The notes below the pieces were generated by a model that worked only from the letters and a program-made list of their open reading frames with translations, made no database searches and was not told where the DNA came from. Positions 26,600 to 35,738 of a DNA stretch of 64,000 nt are shown one piece after another (the stretch's first letter is position 1; every line of letters begins with the position of its first letter). This DNA comes from Acidobacteriota bacterium (GTDB lineage: Bacteria; Acidobacteriota; Blastocatellia; Chloracidobacteriales; JADJPF01). Both the position numbers and the translations under genes were made by a program. The stretch is from NCBI GenBank assembly GCA_016213785.1, contig JACQZQ010000094.1, positions 1 to 64,000 on the forward strand, written 5' to 3'.

Positions 26600-28762
26600 A
26601 TGCTTAAAATTGCTTTAACTAGAAAATTTAATCAAACTATAAGATACACTACTATATTTTGTATCATCTTGATTATCTCTCAAATAACTACTATTACTAG
26701 TGCTAATAAGTCTTTACAAGAACCAAGTGATAGCTCTAATAGTAAGGTTAATAATGACCTTGGCGAATGGGAAAAGTTTTATTTATCTCAGCCTAATCCA
26801 GAAAATATAAGACGGCATTTAAGAGTTTATACTGAAGAACCACATATAGCAGGAACAGAGCAGGACTATCAAACCGCCGTTTATACTCGCGATAGGCTTC
26901 GCGAATATGGAATTTCAGCAGAAATAGTTGAATACCAGGTTTTTTTACCTTATCTAAAAGAAAATTCTTTAGAAATGCTTCGACCAACTACTTATAAAGC
27001 ATCGCTTAAAGAAGACACAGTTACAGAGGACAAAGATTCTTTTGATATGGCTGTAACTCCAGGTTTTAACGCCTATTCAGCAAATGCAGATGTAACAGGG
27101 CAGTTAGTTTATGTAAATTATGGACTTCCAGCAGATTACCGTAGACTTACAGAAATGGGGGTTAGTGTAAAGGGCAAAATTGCTATTGCACGTTATGGGA
27201 GGTCTTTTCGAGGTGTAAAAGCAAAAGTTGCAGAAGAAAATGGTGCAATTGGACTATTAATTTATTCTGATCCTGCTGATGATGGTTATGGAGCGGGTGA
27301 TGTTTTTCCTCGTGGGCCTTATCGGTCATCTTCTTCAGTACAAAGGGGAAGCGTACTCTATACTTTTTTACACGCAGGAGATCCATTAACTCCAGGTGTT
27401 GCAGCAACTAAGGATGCAAAAAGGCTTTCTCCAGAACAAGCCACAACACTACCTAAAATCCCTGTTCAACCTCTTTCTTATAGAGATGCATCTCCGCTAC
27501 TAGAAGCCTTATCTGGGCCAAATGTTCCACGTAATTGGCAAGGAATGTTACCTTTTTCTTATCATGTTGGGCCAGGGCCAACTGAAGTAAGGCTTAAAAC
27601 TAATTTTGATTTCCAAGTACGTAAGATTTGGAATGTAATAGGTGAGATTAAAGGCGCAATTGAGCCAGAAAAATTAGTTATTTTAGGTAATCATAGAGAT
27701 GCTTGGGTTTATGGAGCAGTAGATCCTAATAGTGGCTCATCGGCTATGTTAGAAGTGGCTCGCTCTTTAGGTGAACTACTTAAAAAAGGTTGGAAGCCTC
27801 AAAGGACAATAGTTTTTGGTAGTTGGGATGCTGAAGAATTTGGTCTTATTGGTTCAACTGAATGGGTAGAAGAAAATGCTGAAAGATTAAGAAAAAACGC
27901 AGTAGCTTATCTTAATGTTGATGTAGCAGTTAATGGTACTAATTTTGGAGTGTCTGGAGTCCCTAGCTTAATGAAGTTTGCTCATAGTGCAATGGCTGAT
28001 GTAACCGATCCTAAGACAGGCAAAAGCATTTTTGAAACTTGGGTTAGTCGCCAAGTTGGGCAAAAACAAAATTCAGTTAAAATCGGTGATGCGAACTTTC
28101 AAATTGGTAGTTTAGGTAGTGGGTCAGATTATACTCCCTTTTTGCAACATATAGGTGTTCCTGCTCTAGATATGGGTTTTAGCGGCCCTTATGGGGTTTA
28201 TCATTCAATTTATGATAGTTTTTATTGGATGGAAAAATTTGGAGATCCTAATTTTACTTATCATGCAACTTTAACAAAAATTTGGGGCCTTATGGCTATA
28301 AGGCTTTCTAGCGAAGCACTTTTACCATTTAATTATAGTAATTATGCTAAGCAAATAGAAAAATTTATTGATGTTACAAGCCGGCAAGCTAAGGAAAATG
28401 AAGTAGATATAAACTTAAATGATTTAAAAAAAGCTGCTGGTGAATTTCGCCAAGCAGCAGAAGACTTTCAAGAAAAACTAAATCGTGAACCTTTAACAGG
28501 AAATAGCTTAAAAACCATAAATGAAACTCTAATAAAAGTAGAAAGAGCTTTTATTGATTTGCAAGGGCTAAATCTACGACCTTGGTATAGACATGTTGTT
28601 TATGCACCAGGTATTTATGCTGGCTATGAAGCAGAAGTTTTTCCTGCTTTACAAGAATCTATTGATGCTAAAAATCTTTCCCAAGCACGTTTAGCCGCTA
28701 ATCAGGCAAAATTAGCACTAGAACGCGCTAAAGCAACATTTTTATTTAATGCAAATCCTTGA
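26600..28762 (+). CDS. M28 metallopeptidase of the glutamate carboxypeptidase II type
   Basis: 720 residues with an N-terminal secretion signal or anchor (about 17-36). A PA domain inserted in the peptidase (GKIAIARYGRSFRGVKAKVAEENGAIGLL) and a C-terminal TFR-dimerisation-like helical domain make it a PSMA/NAALADase homologue. Di-zinc ligands and catalytic acids are visible: H365 (GNHRDAW), D375 (VDPNSGSSA), E412-E413 (DAEEFGLIGS), D441 (LNVDVAV) and H535 (YHSIYDSF). It probably cleaves peptides outside the inner membrane. The HU promoter overlaps its stop codon. Confidence 0.93.
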   Translation: MLKIALTRKFNQTIRYTTIFCIILIISQITTITSANKSLQEPSDSSNSKVNNDLGEWEKFYLSQPNPENIRRHLRVYTEEPHIAGTEQDYQTAVYTRDRLREYGISAEIVEYQVFLPYLKENSLEMLRPTTYKASLKEDTVTEDKDSFDMAVTPGFNAYSANADVTGQLVYVNYGLPADYRRLTEMGVSVKGKIAIARYGRSFRGVKAKVAEENGAIGLLIYSDPADDGYGAGDVFPRGPYRSSSSVQRGSVLYTFLHAGDPLTPGVAATKDAKRLSPEQATTLPKIPVQPLSYRDASPLLEALSGPNVPRNWQGMLPFSYHVGPGPTEVRLKTNFDFQVRKIWNVIGEIKGAIEPEKLVILGNHRDAWVYGAVDPNSGSSAMLEVARSLGELLKKGWKPQRTIVFGSWDAEEFGLIGSTEWVEENAERLRKNAVAYLNVDVAVNGTNFGVSGVPSLMKFAHSAMADVTDPKTGKSIFETWVSRQVGQKQNSVKIGDANFQIGSLGSGSDYTPFLQHIGVPALDMGFSGPYGVYHSIYDSFYWMEKFGDPNFTYHATLTKIWGLMAIRLSSEALLPFNYSNYAKQIEKFIDVTSRQAKENEVDINLNDLKKAAGEFRQAAEDFQEKLNREPLTGNSLKTINETLIKVERAFIDLQGLNLRPWYRHVVYAPGIYAGYEAEVFPALQESIDAKNLSQARLAANQAKLALERAKATFLFNANP

Positions 28763-28788
28763 CAGATTTGTAAGTTAACGCCTATAAT
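28759..28788 (+). promoter_or_regulatory. Consensus sigma70 promoter for the HU gene
   Basis: Perfect TTGACA (28759-28764) and perfect TATAAT (28783-28788), 18 bases apart. The -35 overlaps the stop codon of the M28 peptidase. The leader to the HU start would be about 155 bases. Confidence 0.7.
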
Positions 28789-28948
28789 GCAAACCTCTGT
28801 TGTGACTTTGATAAAAAAAATAACATCGCAATTTTACTATAAAAACTTTTTTAAAAGTTTTAAGCTGATTGTATTTTTATTTTTGTAATTAAAGTAACAA
28901 TTGTTGAGAAAAATACATAGAAACTACATTATTAAGGGGCTGAAAAAA

Positions 28949-29212
28949 GTGATAAAGTTGGATATAGTTAATCGAGTTTCAGAAAAAACCGGTGTTCCAA
29001 AAATTAAAGCTGAAGTAGCCGTAGATGCACTCTTTAATGCTATGAAAGATGCGATGCAACGCGGTGAACGTATTGAGCTTAGAGGATTTGGCGTATTTGT
29101 AGTAAAACCTCGTAAACGTGGTATTGGCCGCAATCCTCGAACAGGCGAAGTAACAGACATTCCTCCTGGCAAAACTATTAGGTTTAAACCAGGCAAAGAG
29201 TTACAACAATAG
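28949..29212 (+). CDS. HU/IHF-family DNA-binding protein
   Basis: Small histone-like protein that bends DNA as a dimer. Helices IKLDIVNRVSEKTGVPKIKAE and the beta-arm signature GRNPRTGEVTDIPPGKTIRFKPG are intact. The start is taken as GTG 28949 (VIKLDIVNRV), giving about 88 residues, the normal size, with AAGGGG upstream. A longer frame from 28901 adds 16 residues with no counterpart in HU. It is driven by a consensus promoter, so probably highly expressed, as expected for a nucleoid protein. Confidence 0.93.
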   Translation: MIKLDIVNRVSEKTGVPKIKAEVAVDALFNAMKDAMQRGERIELRGFGVFVVKPRKRGIGRNPRTGEVTDIPPGKTIRFKPGKELQQ

Positions 29213-29246
29213 TCTTGTTAAGATATTGATGATCTTATAGTTAGGT

Positions 29247-30260
29247 GTGGCAGACTTGAAACTTCCTTTTTTTTCAAAGCCGCAAGAAAAAAGTTTTGAG
29301 CAAGAAGAAAACAATCGTTTTTTCTACTCAAATGATGAGTCTGCTACATCTTATGTTCTATCTCTAAACTCTGGCTTAGGTGTTACTCCTAGACAATTTA
29401 TTTTTCATTTATTTCTATTTATTGCTACTGTAGTTACTACTACTATTTCAGGAGCAATATTTCCCTATCTTTTACAAGAACTTGAAATAGAAGAAGTAAT
29501 AAGAATTCTAACAAGCTCCTGGGTTCCTATTACTAATGGTTTACTATTTTCTTTTACTTTACTAACAATTTTATTTACACATGAATTAGGCCATTATATT
29601 GCTTGTCGCTATTATGGAGTAGTTGCTACACTTCCTTATTTTATACCCATTCCACCGCCTTTAGGTATAGGAACACTAGGCGCATTTATTAAGATCCAAT
29701 CCCCGATTTATACTCGTAAAGCTCTTTTTGATATAGGAATTTCAGGCCCGCTTGCAGGTTTTGTTTTTGCTATTCCTGCTGCTATTGCTGGAATTTACAA
29801 TGCTAAGCCAATAACTGACAGTGCTTTAGCCATAAATTTTAATAGCCCATTATTATTTACTTTAATTTCAAAAGCTTTTGGGATTGAGTCACATCTAGCT
29901 TGGAACCCAATATGGTTTGCTTGTTGGGTAGGGCTACTTGCTACAGCACTTAATTTATTACCTGTAGGGCAACTAGATGGCGGACATGTTGTTTATGCTC
30001 TATTTGGCCGTAAAGGTCATCGTAGTGTGGCGCTTGTTGTTACACTTGCTCAAGCTATGATTGCTTATTTTGCCTATATTGACTCTAATTGGAGTGGAGG
30101 CTTTATCTATGCAATTGTATTAGTTGTAATGTTTGTAATGCGTCATCCTCAAGTAGTAGACGAAGATGAACCCTTAGGTATTTGGCGAAAAATACTAGCT
30201 TTTATTGCTTTAATAGTATTTATCTTAAGTTTTATGCCTGTCCCGCTAAAAATAAATTAA
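29247..30260 (+). CDS. M50 site-2-protease-type membrane metallopeptidase
   Basis: Several membrane helices with the zinc-binding motif HELGH (H112, E113, H116) in the helix LLTILFTHELGHYIACRYYG. The second conserved motif is LLPVGQLDGGHVVYALFG, whose Asp is the third zinc ligand. A conserved GPLAGF lies between them. Such enzymes cut membrane-bound regulators within the bilayer. The layout without a PDZ domain fits the group III/EGY1-like M50 proteases common in Cyanobacteria and Acidobacteria. It begins 34 bases after HU, with a GTG start, so it may be partly transcribed from the HU promoter. Confidence 0.88.
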   Translation: MADLKLPFFSKPQEKSFEQEENNRFFYSNDESATSYVLSLNSGLGVTPRQFIFHLFLFIATVVTTTISGAIFPYLLQELEIEEVIRILTSSWVPITNGLLFSFTLLTILFTHELGHYIACRYYGVVATLPYFIPIPPPLGIGTLGAFIKIQSPIYTRKALFDIGISGPLAGFVFAIPAAIAGIYNAKPITDSALAINFNSPLLFTLISKAFGIESHLAWNPIWFACWVGLLATALNLLPVGQLDGGHVVYALFGRKGHRSVALVVTLAQAMIAYFAYIDSNWSGGFIYAIVLVVMFVMRHPQVVDEDEPLGIWRKILAFIALIVFILSFMPVPLKIN

Positions 30261-30401
30261 AAATATCAAAAATTTTTCTAAGTTCTGGGTGCTTTGCTCT
30301 AAAAAATAGCATAGCTAAATTGACATTTTTTCATTCCCAAGGCTTAATTTATAATTTGCATTTTGCTTTCCTGTAAATTAATTGAAAGGGTTTAATATCA
30401 A

Positions 30402-30827
30402 ATGGCAGATTCAGCAGAAATCGTTTATCAATTACTTTGTGATGACGTTCGTTTAGAAGTCGGAAACAAATTTAGTTTAATGGGTATTTTTCAAGATATT
30501 TATGTTCAACAACTTCCAGTAGGATTGCCTAAAATGGCCGTTATTACTCAATGGCGCGGTAAGGGCGACTTTTCTAGTGAAGTGAGAATACTTACTCCAG
30601 ATCGTAAAAATGTATTAGCTGGTTCACCTCCAACTCGTTTTCAAATTCCTGAAGGTGGTTTTGCTAATAATGTTAATTTCTTTATTACACTACAATTTAA
30701 TGAACCTGGTGATTATGTTGTCCAAACATTTTTGGATGGTTCTCCATTTATGGAGCGTAAAATTACTGTAGGACAAGTTAAGATTCAAGAAGATGGTAGT
30801 GTTGCTAGTGATGATACCGTTAACTAA
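30402..30827 (+). CDS. Hypothetical beta-rich protein, DUF6941-like
   Basis: 141 residues, soluble, no signal peptide. The opening VYQLLCDDVRLEVGNKFSLMGIF resembles the short family I recall as DUF6941 (LCDEVR...GKLILIG), whose function is unknown. The rest is beta-strand rich and ends with ITVGQVK. AAAGGG lies upstream of the ATG, and a TATAAT at 30350-30355 could be its -10. A bidirectional terminator follows. Confidence 0.6.
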   Translation: MADSAEIVYQLLCDDVRLEVGNKFSLMGIFQDIYVQQLPVGLPKMAVITQWRGKGDFSSEVRILTPDRKNVLAGSPPTRFQIPEGGFANNVNFFITLQFNEPGDYVVQTFLDGSPFMERKITVGQVKIQEDGSVASDDTVN

Positions 30828-30850
30828 AAAGAATTGATATGTTTTCAAAA

Positions 30851-30884
30851 AAGATAGTGTTTTTTAATTAAAAACGCTATCTTT
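30851..30884. terminator. Bidirectional hairpin terminator
   Basis: AAGATAGTGTTTTT pairs with AAAAACGCTATCTT (one G-U pair) around a short AT loop, flanked by A and T runs. It lies between two convergent genes. Confidence 0.7.
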
Positions 30885-30907
30885 TCTCCTAATTAAATAA
30901 TTAAAAA

Positions 30908-31354
30908 CTAACGAGTTTCTTTTTTACTGTAAGTAGAAATATGGCTTGCTAAATCCCATAAACTTAGAATTACTCCTACTGTTATAGCTATTGGCCCTGC
31001 ATCTTTTAGCCGAAAATAATCAAATTTATAATAGTTCCAAATTGCTAAAACAATTGCTGAAGTACTTGCTAAAGTAATTAAAAAGCGTAAAAATATTAAA
31101 GAAAATAGTTGAAAATTTTTTCTTTGTTGATTGTGTTTTAATAAAACTACACTAGATATAATTCCGGCTAAAACCCCAAGAATAATTCCGCCTACTAACC
31201 ATTGTTTTAAGCTATCTAAGCCAGAAGTATACCTTAATCTGATAAAGAAATAGTGAATATCTGCGAGTGATGAAGCCATTAGGCTTATCACCATTCCCAT
31301 TAATAAAATACCTAGGAACCTACCAAAAGATTTAATAATAGTTTTAATATACAT
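30908..31354 (-). CDS. Small polytopic membrane protein, unknown
   Basis: 148 residues with four predicted membrane helices (FGRFLGILLMGMVISLMASS, LVGGIILGVLAGIISSVVLL, FLRFLITLASTSAIVLAIW, GPIAITVGVILSLWDLAS). Lys/Arg/Gln-rich loops follow helix 2 (KHNQQRKN). No family is recognised and no Shine-Dalgarno is clear. It lies 36 bases after the 121-residue gene on the same strand. Confidence 0.55.
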   Translation of the reverse strand: MYIKTIIKSFGRFLGILLMGMVISLMASSLADIHYFFIRLRYTSGLDSLKQWLVGGIILGVLAGIISSVVLLKHNQQRKNFQLFSLIFLRFLITLASTSAIVLAIWNYYKFDYFRLKDAGPIAITVGVILSLWDLASHISTYSKKETR

Positions 31355-31390
31355 ATAATTTTTAGAGTTTAGTGATTTAGATAAATTAGT

Positions 31391-31756
31391 TTAAGAGAAT
31401 TGAAACTCCTGAATAGTAGCACGAACTTTGGGTGTTTCCACTTTAGGAGGTTCTGAATCAGGCTGATTAAGTAACGTTTCTAGTTCAGCCCAGTCTAGTA
31501 AACGGCCTTCACTTAATGGGGCTAAAGAAGTTTTTGGTTCAACTGACCAAACAATACAATTTCCTTGGATTGTAAACTTATCTTTAAGTTCTTGTACTAG
31601 CTTACCAGTTAGTGGTAAAGCCTGATAAAGGTCTAATTCCCGATTATAAGCGCGGGAAATTTCAAGTAGCTCTTGATTAGTCCAAATAGCAACACGGTTA
31701 GGTAGAATTGTAAAAAACTGACCATTAGCACGTCTCATTATATAGATTTTGGACAT
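31391..31756 (-). CDS. Hypothetical small protein
   Basis: 121 residues, soluble and without recognisable family. The N-terminus (MSKIYIMRRANGQFFTILPNRVAIWTN) is strand-rich, and the rest is charged with a Pro-rich stretch (PDSEPPKVETPKV) before a short C-terminal strand. AGGA lies upstream of the ATG. It is probably in one operon with the four-helix membrane protein that follows. Confidence 0.5.
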   Translation of the reverse strand: MSKIYIMRRANGQFFTILPNRVAIWTNQELLEISRAYNRELDLYQALPLTGKLVQELKDKFTIQGNCIVWSVEPKTSLAPLSEGRLLDWAELETLLNQPDSEPPKVETPKVRATIQEFQFS

Positions 31757-31948
31757 AGAGTTTTATTTTCCTAAGATGAAGCTATTTAATGGCTAATTTT
31801 ACTTTTTAATGTTTATTATGCAAAGAAAATATCCTTACATAATGACGTAATAGCCTTTTAGGTAAGATAATTCTTGTAAGCCTAGTCAAAATTGCTTACT
31901 TTAAGCTATAAATTAACTGATTGACTAACTGAATTTTAATTTTTATTT

Positions 31949-32000
31949 AACTCTGTTTAACCCTGTTTAAGCCTATTGTAAGCCTATTGTAAGCCTATTT
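31949..32000. repeat. Short direct repeats upstream of the Cys-cluster gene
   Basis: Two copies of a 10-base unit (CTCTGTTTAA, CCCTGTTTAA) are followed by two and most of a third copy of AAGCCTATTGT (31969-32000). The array ends about 40 bases before the start codon at 32042. Its role is unknown. Confidence 0.7.
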
Positions 32001-32041
32001 AGCTTTATTAATAATAATAAATTAAAGGAGTAAGTTCCAAA

Positions 32042-32560
32042 ATGCAAACGCATTTGATCCAGTTGAAGCCTAAGAATAAGAAAAAGGCAGTTGATTTTAA
32101 GACTCCTGAAATAGTTCCTAGTACATTTTGGATTTATAAGCAAAAACTAAAAATAACTTTTTATACAGCAATTTATATTTGGCAGTCTAAACATTCTTTA
32201 GCAAGTATGCGTCGGTTTTTTATGGCTTTTGTTGCTCCTCAAAGTTATAGAGATAGATTAAAAGCGCGTTTAGAAGGGAGTTGTAATAATTGTGGGCATT
32301 GTTGTAGGGTAAATTTTCAATGTCCTTTCTTAAGAGAACTTCCTGATGGTAAAGGGCAATGTACAATTTATTTAACTAAACATGCCCCAAAAGTTTGTGT
32401 AGCTTTTCCTCTTGATCCTTGGGATTTAGAAGAAATCCAACGAGCCATTGCCCCAAATAAATGTACTTTCTATTTTACTCCTGAAAAAGTAGAAGAGCCT
32501 CTAGTTAAGCGTTTGCCTATTAAAATACGTAAATTACTAAAAATAGGTGCAGATGCTTAA
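32042..32560 (+). CDS. YkgJ-type Cys-cluster protein
   Basis: The C-terminal half carries the CxxCxxCC-type cluster of the YkgJ/UPF0153 family: C81, C84, C87, C88 and C94 (CNNCGHCCRVNFQC), then C107 and C119. The family is thought to bind Zn or Fe-S; function unknown. The first 60 residues are basic, with a moderately hydrophobic segment (about 38-47), and lack family similarity. AAGGAG is 11 bases before the ATG. The stop lies three bases from the convergent egtB stop. Confidence 0.8.
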   Translation: MQTHLIQLKPKNKKKAVDFKTPEIVPSTFWIYKQKLKITFYTAIYIWQSKHSLASMRRFFMAFVAPQSYRDRLKARLEGSCNNCGHCCRVNFQCPFLRELPDGKGQCTIYLTKHAPKVCVAFPLDPWDLEEIQRAIAPNKCTFYFTPEKVEEPLVKRLPIKIRKLLKIGADA

Positions 32561-32562
32561 AT

Positions 32563-33873
32563 TTATAAAGTTTTTGCACAGCGAAAACCTACTAACATCC
32601 ATCTTTCTTGTGGGTAAAAGTAATTACGATAGGTTGTGCGAATATGGCTTTGTGCTGTGGCATATGAGCCACCACGCAAGACTTTTTGGCTAATAAACCA
32701 TTTATCTGTATATTCATTAAAATAAGGCTTAAACCCTGGATAAGGAGCATAATCAGAAGTAGTCCATTCCCAAAGATCCCCAATCATTTGATGACAACCA
32801 TAAGAACTAATACCTAATGGAAAAGCTCCTATAGGCGATACATCCCATAAATTATTTTCAAAAAGATTTGCAGTTAGAATATCTGGTGAATTATTTCCCC
32901 AAGGAAATAACGTATTTTCTTTTAATTCTTGACTAAAACAAGCAGCTTTCTCCCATTCTGCTTCAGTAGGCAAGCGCTTTCCTCTCCATTTAGCAAAGGC
33001 TGAAGCTTCATGAAAATTAACATGAGATACAGGGTAATTTGCTTTATCTAAAACCTTATGAAGGCCATGATAGTCACGTATATACCACTCGTTTTCTATA
33101 AATTCCCAATAAAGTGGAGCTTGCCATTTTTCTTGATTTAGTAAGTTCCACCCTTCTGCATACCATAAGGATGGGTCTTGATAGCCTCCTGCTAAAATAA
33201 ACTCTAAAAACTCAGTATTATTAACCATTGCTAAATCAATAGCAAAGTCCTGTAGGTAAACTTGATGGCTAGGTCTTTCATTATCAAAAGCAAACTTACT
33301 TTCTTTATCACCAAGCCAAAATAGCCCACCTTCTACTTGAGCCATTCCAATCACTTTTTTACCCTCTAATGAATTTTCTTTATTGATAGGAGTTTTATAA
33401 ATATCACAAAGTAAATGCTTTATATCATAAACGAGCAGTTCTTGATGCTGCATTTCATGTTCTAAACCTAGTTGGACAAGTTCTAGTATTTCATTACACT
33501 TAGGATGATTTGCTAGATTGCTTAAAAATTCCAACATAGCTTCATCTATAAAATCACGGTATTTTACTGTCTCGCTTACCGTAGGGCGAGATTTAGTACC
33601 TCTTTTAGCTCGTTCAATACGTACACCAAACTTGTCATAATAGGAATTAAAATAAAAAAGAAAATCTTCAGAGTAAATTTTATATTTAGGAGAGTACTCT
33701 TTTAAGAGCATTTCAAAAAACCAAGAAGTATGCCCAATATGCCAACGCGGAGGACTCATAAATGGCGCAGTTTGAATAACATAGTCCTCTATTTCTAGTG
33801 GAGCTACAATTCTCATTGTTTGGCTACGTACAGACTTATAGCCTGTTTGAATGGCTTGAGTATTTTTGAGCAT
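32563..33873 (-). CDS. egtB: EgtB-like sulfoxide synthase (ergothioneine pathway type)
   Basis: 436 residues with a DinB-like N-terminal domain and a C-terminal FGE-sulfatase domain. The Fe(II)-binding His are in [11 protein letters not shown] (about residue 48) and EHEMQHQEL, the EgtB three-His pattern. [12 protein letters not shown] and RAKRG...[16 protein letters not shown] are typical EgtB/OvoA segments. The C-terminal domain has [20 protein letters not shown] and VLRGGSYAT. It joins histidine betaine with a thiol. No egtD methyltransferase lies in the window. The ATG at 33873 with GGAG upstream is chosen over a start 22 codons earlier that adds a Phe/Leu-rich, unrelated extension. Confidence 0.88.
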   Translation of the reverse strand: MLKNTQAIQTGYKSVRSQTMRIVAPLEIEDYVIQTAPFMSPPRWHIGHTSWFFEMLLKEYSPKYKIYSEDFLFYFNSYYDKFGVRIERAKRGTKSRPTVSETVKYRDFIDEAMLEFLSNLANHPKCNEILELVQLGLEHEMQHQELLVYDIKHLLCDIYKTPINKENSLEGKKVIGMAQVEGGLFWLGDKESKFAFDNERPSHQVYLQDFAIDLAMVNNTEFLEFILAGGYQDPSLWYAEGWNLLNQEKWQAPLYWEFIENEWYIRDYHGLHKVLDKANYPVSHVNFHEASAFAKWRGKRLPTEAEWEKAACFSQELKENTLFPWGNNSPDILTANLFENNLWDVSPIGAFPLGISSYGCHQMIGDLWEWTTSDYAPYPGFKPYFNEYTDKWFISQKVLRGGSYATAQSHIRTTYRNYFYPQERWMLVGFRCAKTL

Positions 33874-34020
33874 ATAACTTTCTCCAAAAGTTTTGGTGTG
33901 GAAAAAGTATAGAAGTAAAATTTTATTATGAAAATACAAAACAGGAATATAAGGCTTTTTATTTGAGTTTGTATTTTTATAATTAGTTTTTGGATTCTTA
34001 CTTGGACAAAAAAACTACCA

Positions 34021-34048
34021 GTATAGCTTTTCTTAAAAAGAGCTATAC
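34021..34048 (-). terminator. Intrinsic terminator
   Basis: A stem GTATAGCT/AGCTATAC extended by T and A runs, followed on the minus strand by GGTAGTTTTTTT. It ends the small zinc-motif gene. Confidence 0.65.
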
Positions 34049-34101
34049 AAAAACGATAATTTAAGTTTAGTAGAATTAACTAATTAAATTTATAGGAGTA
34101 A

Positions 34102-34299
34102 TTAGTTAATAATGGAGAAAGGTATATTAGTAGATTTTTGGCTTACAGTTTTGATTTCTTGCCGTAACTTTTCTAAACATTTTTGACAAATTGTATGAGA
34201 TTGTTTAGAGCTATTAGTTACAGGTTTATCATTTAGTATTTGGTTACACCAAGCACATATTATAGTGAATGTTTCTGTTATATTAGTAGTCTTCTGCAT
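34102..34299 (-). CDS. Small CxxC...CxxC zinc-motif protein
   Basis: 65 residues with CAWCNQIL and, 20 residues later, CQKCLEKLRQE. Two CxxC knuckles of this spacing make a small zinc ribbon likely. GGAAGGG is just upstream of the ATG and a good terminator follows, so this is a real short gene. It may bind DNA or protein. No family is recognised. Confidence 0.6.
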   Translation of the reverse strand: MQKTTNITETFTIICAWCNQILNDKPVTNSSKQSHTICQKCLEKLRQEIKTVSQKSTNIPFSIIN

Positions 34300-34628
34300 A
34301 ACCCTTCCTTTATTGTTTTAATGTTTTATTACAGACCTATCAGACATAAAAATTAAGGAGGTGTGAAGTAACAGTAGGGCTTTTTTGTATTTTATTAAAT
34401 TTTTATTAATTCCAGCCATATTATTTAGTAAATTTCTTATTGTCAAGATTTTTCCCCTAAAAATTATTACTATTAACAATGTTATTTATATAAACAGTGA
34501 AAACTATTGTAAAAAGGGCTATTTTTATTTTTAAGAAATTATGCTTAGGTTGACTTTAAATAGATTTTTTTATAAGTTTTGATCTAGTTTTAACGTCCAA
34601 CATAAAATCTAAAAAGTTTAATAACATA
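34300..34628. other. AT-rich intergenic region
   Basis: Divergent spacer between the small zinc-motif gene and the 112-residue gene. No reading frame, RNA or strong promoter was recognised. Confidence 0.4.
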
Positions 34629-34967
34629 ATGGTAAAACAATCTAAAAATTCTAATTTAGCTAAAGACAATACTCTTAGTAAATCTCAGCAGCTAGATATA
34701 CCTGCATATCCTAATTCAAGACCAATACCTACAGAAAAAGCTCCTAAGGGGATACAAATACTAGAAATGATTAGTAATGATTCTTGGGAGGATGTATTAA
34801 CTTTTTATAAGGAGAAGTTTTCTGAAAGAGGATGGCAAGTTTTTGCTTCAAATGAATTAGCTGAACGAGGTTCATTAAGCTTTCACCCTACAAAAGATGA
34901 AACTGTAACTGTACTTGCTGCTAATGAAGACTCCCTAACTCATATTAGAATCTATATTCAAGCTTAA
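34629..34967 (+). CDS. Hypothetical small protein
   Basis: 112 residues. The first 45 are low-complexity with Lys, Asn and Pro ([16 protein letters not shown]). The rest ([19 protein letters not shown]...[21 protein letters not shown]) looks like one alpha/beta domain that recalls small proteins with an FYxxxLxxxGW pattern; function unknown. The stop is 13 bases before the cobalamin adenosyltransferase start, so they may form an operon. Confidence 0.55.
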   Translation: MVKQSKNSNLAKDNTLSKSQQLDIPAYPNSRPIPTEKAPKGIQILEMISNDSWEDVLTFYKEKFSERGWQVFASNELAERGSLSFHPTKDETVTVLAANEDSLTHIRIYIQA

Positions 34968-34980
34968 GGATTTAAGATTT

Positions 34981-35544
34981 ATGCGTATCACTAGAGTATA
35001 TACTCGTACTGGAGATAATGGAACAACAGGATTAGTTGATGGTAGCCGTGTTAGTAAAGCTAGTTTAAGAGTTGATGCTTATGGAGATGTTGATGAGTTA
35101 AATTCACTGCTAGGACTCTTAAGGGTTAAGCTTTTGGATGAAGAACTTGATGGGGTTTTAGCAGTAATTCAAAATGATTTATTTATTCTTGGTGCAGATC
35201 TTGCAAGTCCTATATCAATAAATGTCCCAAGGGTTCAGCAATTAAGTATTGATCAGCTAGAGACTTGGGCAGATCTTTATTTAGAACACCTTGCACCGTT
35301 AAAAGAGTTTATTTTACCAGGAGGTTCTGAGGCAGGAGCATTAATGCATCTTGCTCGAACAGTATCACGTAGGGCAGAACGTCGCGTAGTTGCCTTAGGT
35401 GAAAGTGAAGAAATTAATCCTTTAACTATTACATATCTTAACCGTTTATCAGATTTATTATTTGTTTTAGCAAGAGAAATAAACAGGCGTAAGAATGTGG
35501 CAGAAAATTTTGCTAATTTTTCTGCTCGTTCATCTAAAAAATAG
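34981..35544 (+). CDS. PduO-type ATP:cob(I)alamin adenosyltransferase
   Basis: Transfers adenosyl from ATP to cob(I)alamin to give coenzyme B12. The ATP-binding N-terminus [19 protein letters not shown] and the helix [18 protein letters not shown] are those of the PduO type. The C-terminal [14 protein letters not shown] and [15 protein letters not shown] segments are conserved. Its 187 residues are typical of the stand-alone form. AAGGA lies 11 bases upstream. It fits with the AdoCbl-dependent ribonucleotide reductase of this window. Confidence 0.94.
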   Translation: MRITRVYTRTGDNGTTGLVDGSRVSKASLRVDAYGDVDELNSLLGLLRVKLLDEELDGVLAVIQNDLFILGADLASPISINVPRVQQLSIDQLETWADLYLEHLAPLKEFILPGGSEAGALMHLARTVSRRAERRVVALGESEEINPLTITYLNRLSDLLFVLAREINRRKNVAENFANFSARSSKK

Positions 35545-35738
35545 CAATGAGCCTCTATAAGAATACTTAAGCCTGTAACAAGGGTTTTAACCAAAAAAAG
35601 CTATTACGGAAAAATCCCCAAAATGTGTGCATAAAGAGCTTGTAATAGTTATCTAGTTTAGATACGATTGCGGCCTTAGCAGCGATTTATATCAATTTTT
35701 TAAGAAATCACACATAAAAATCTTTAGGAGGATAGTTT

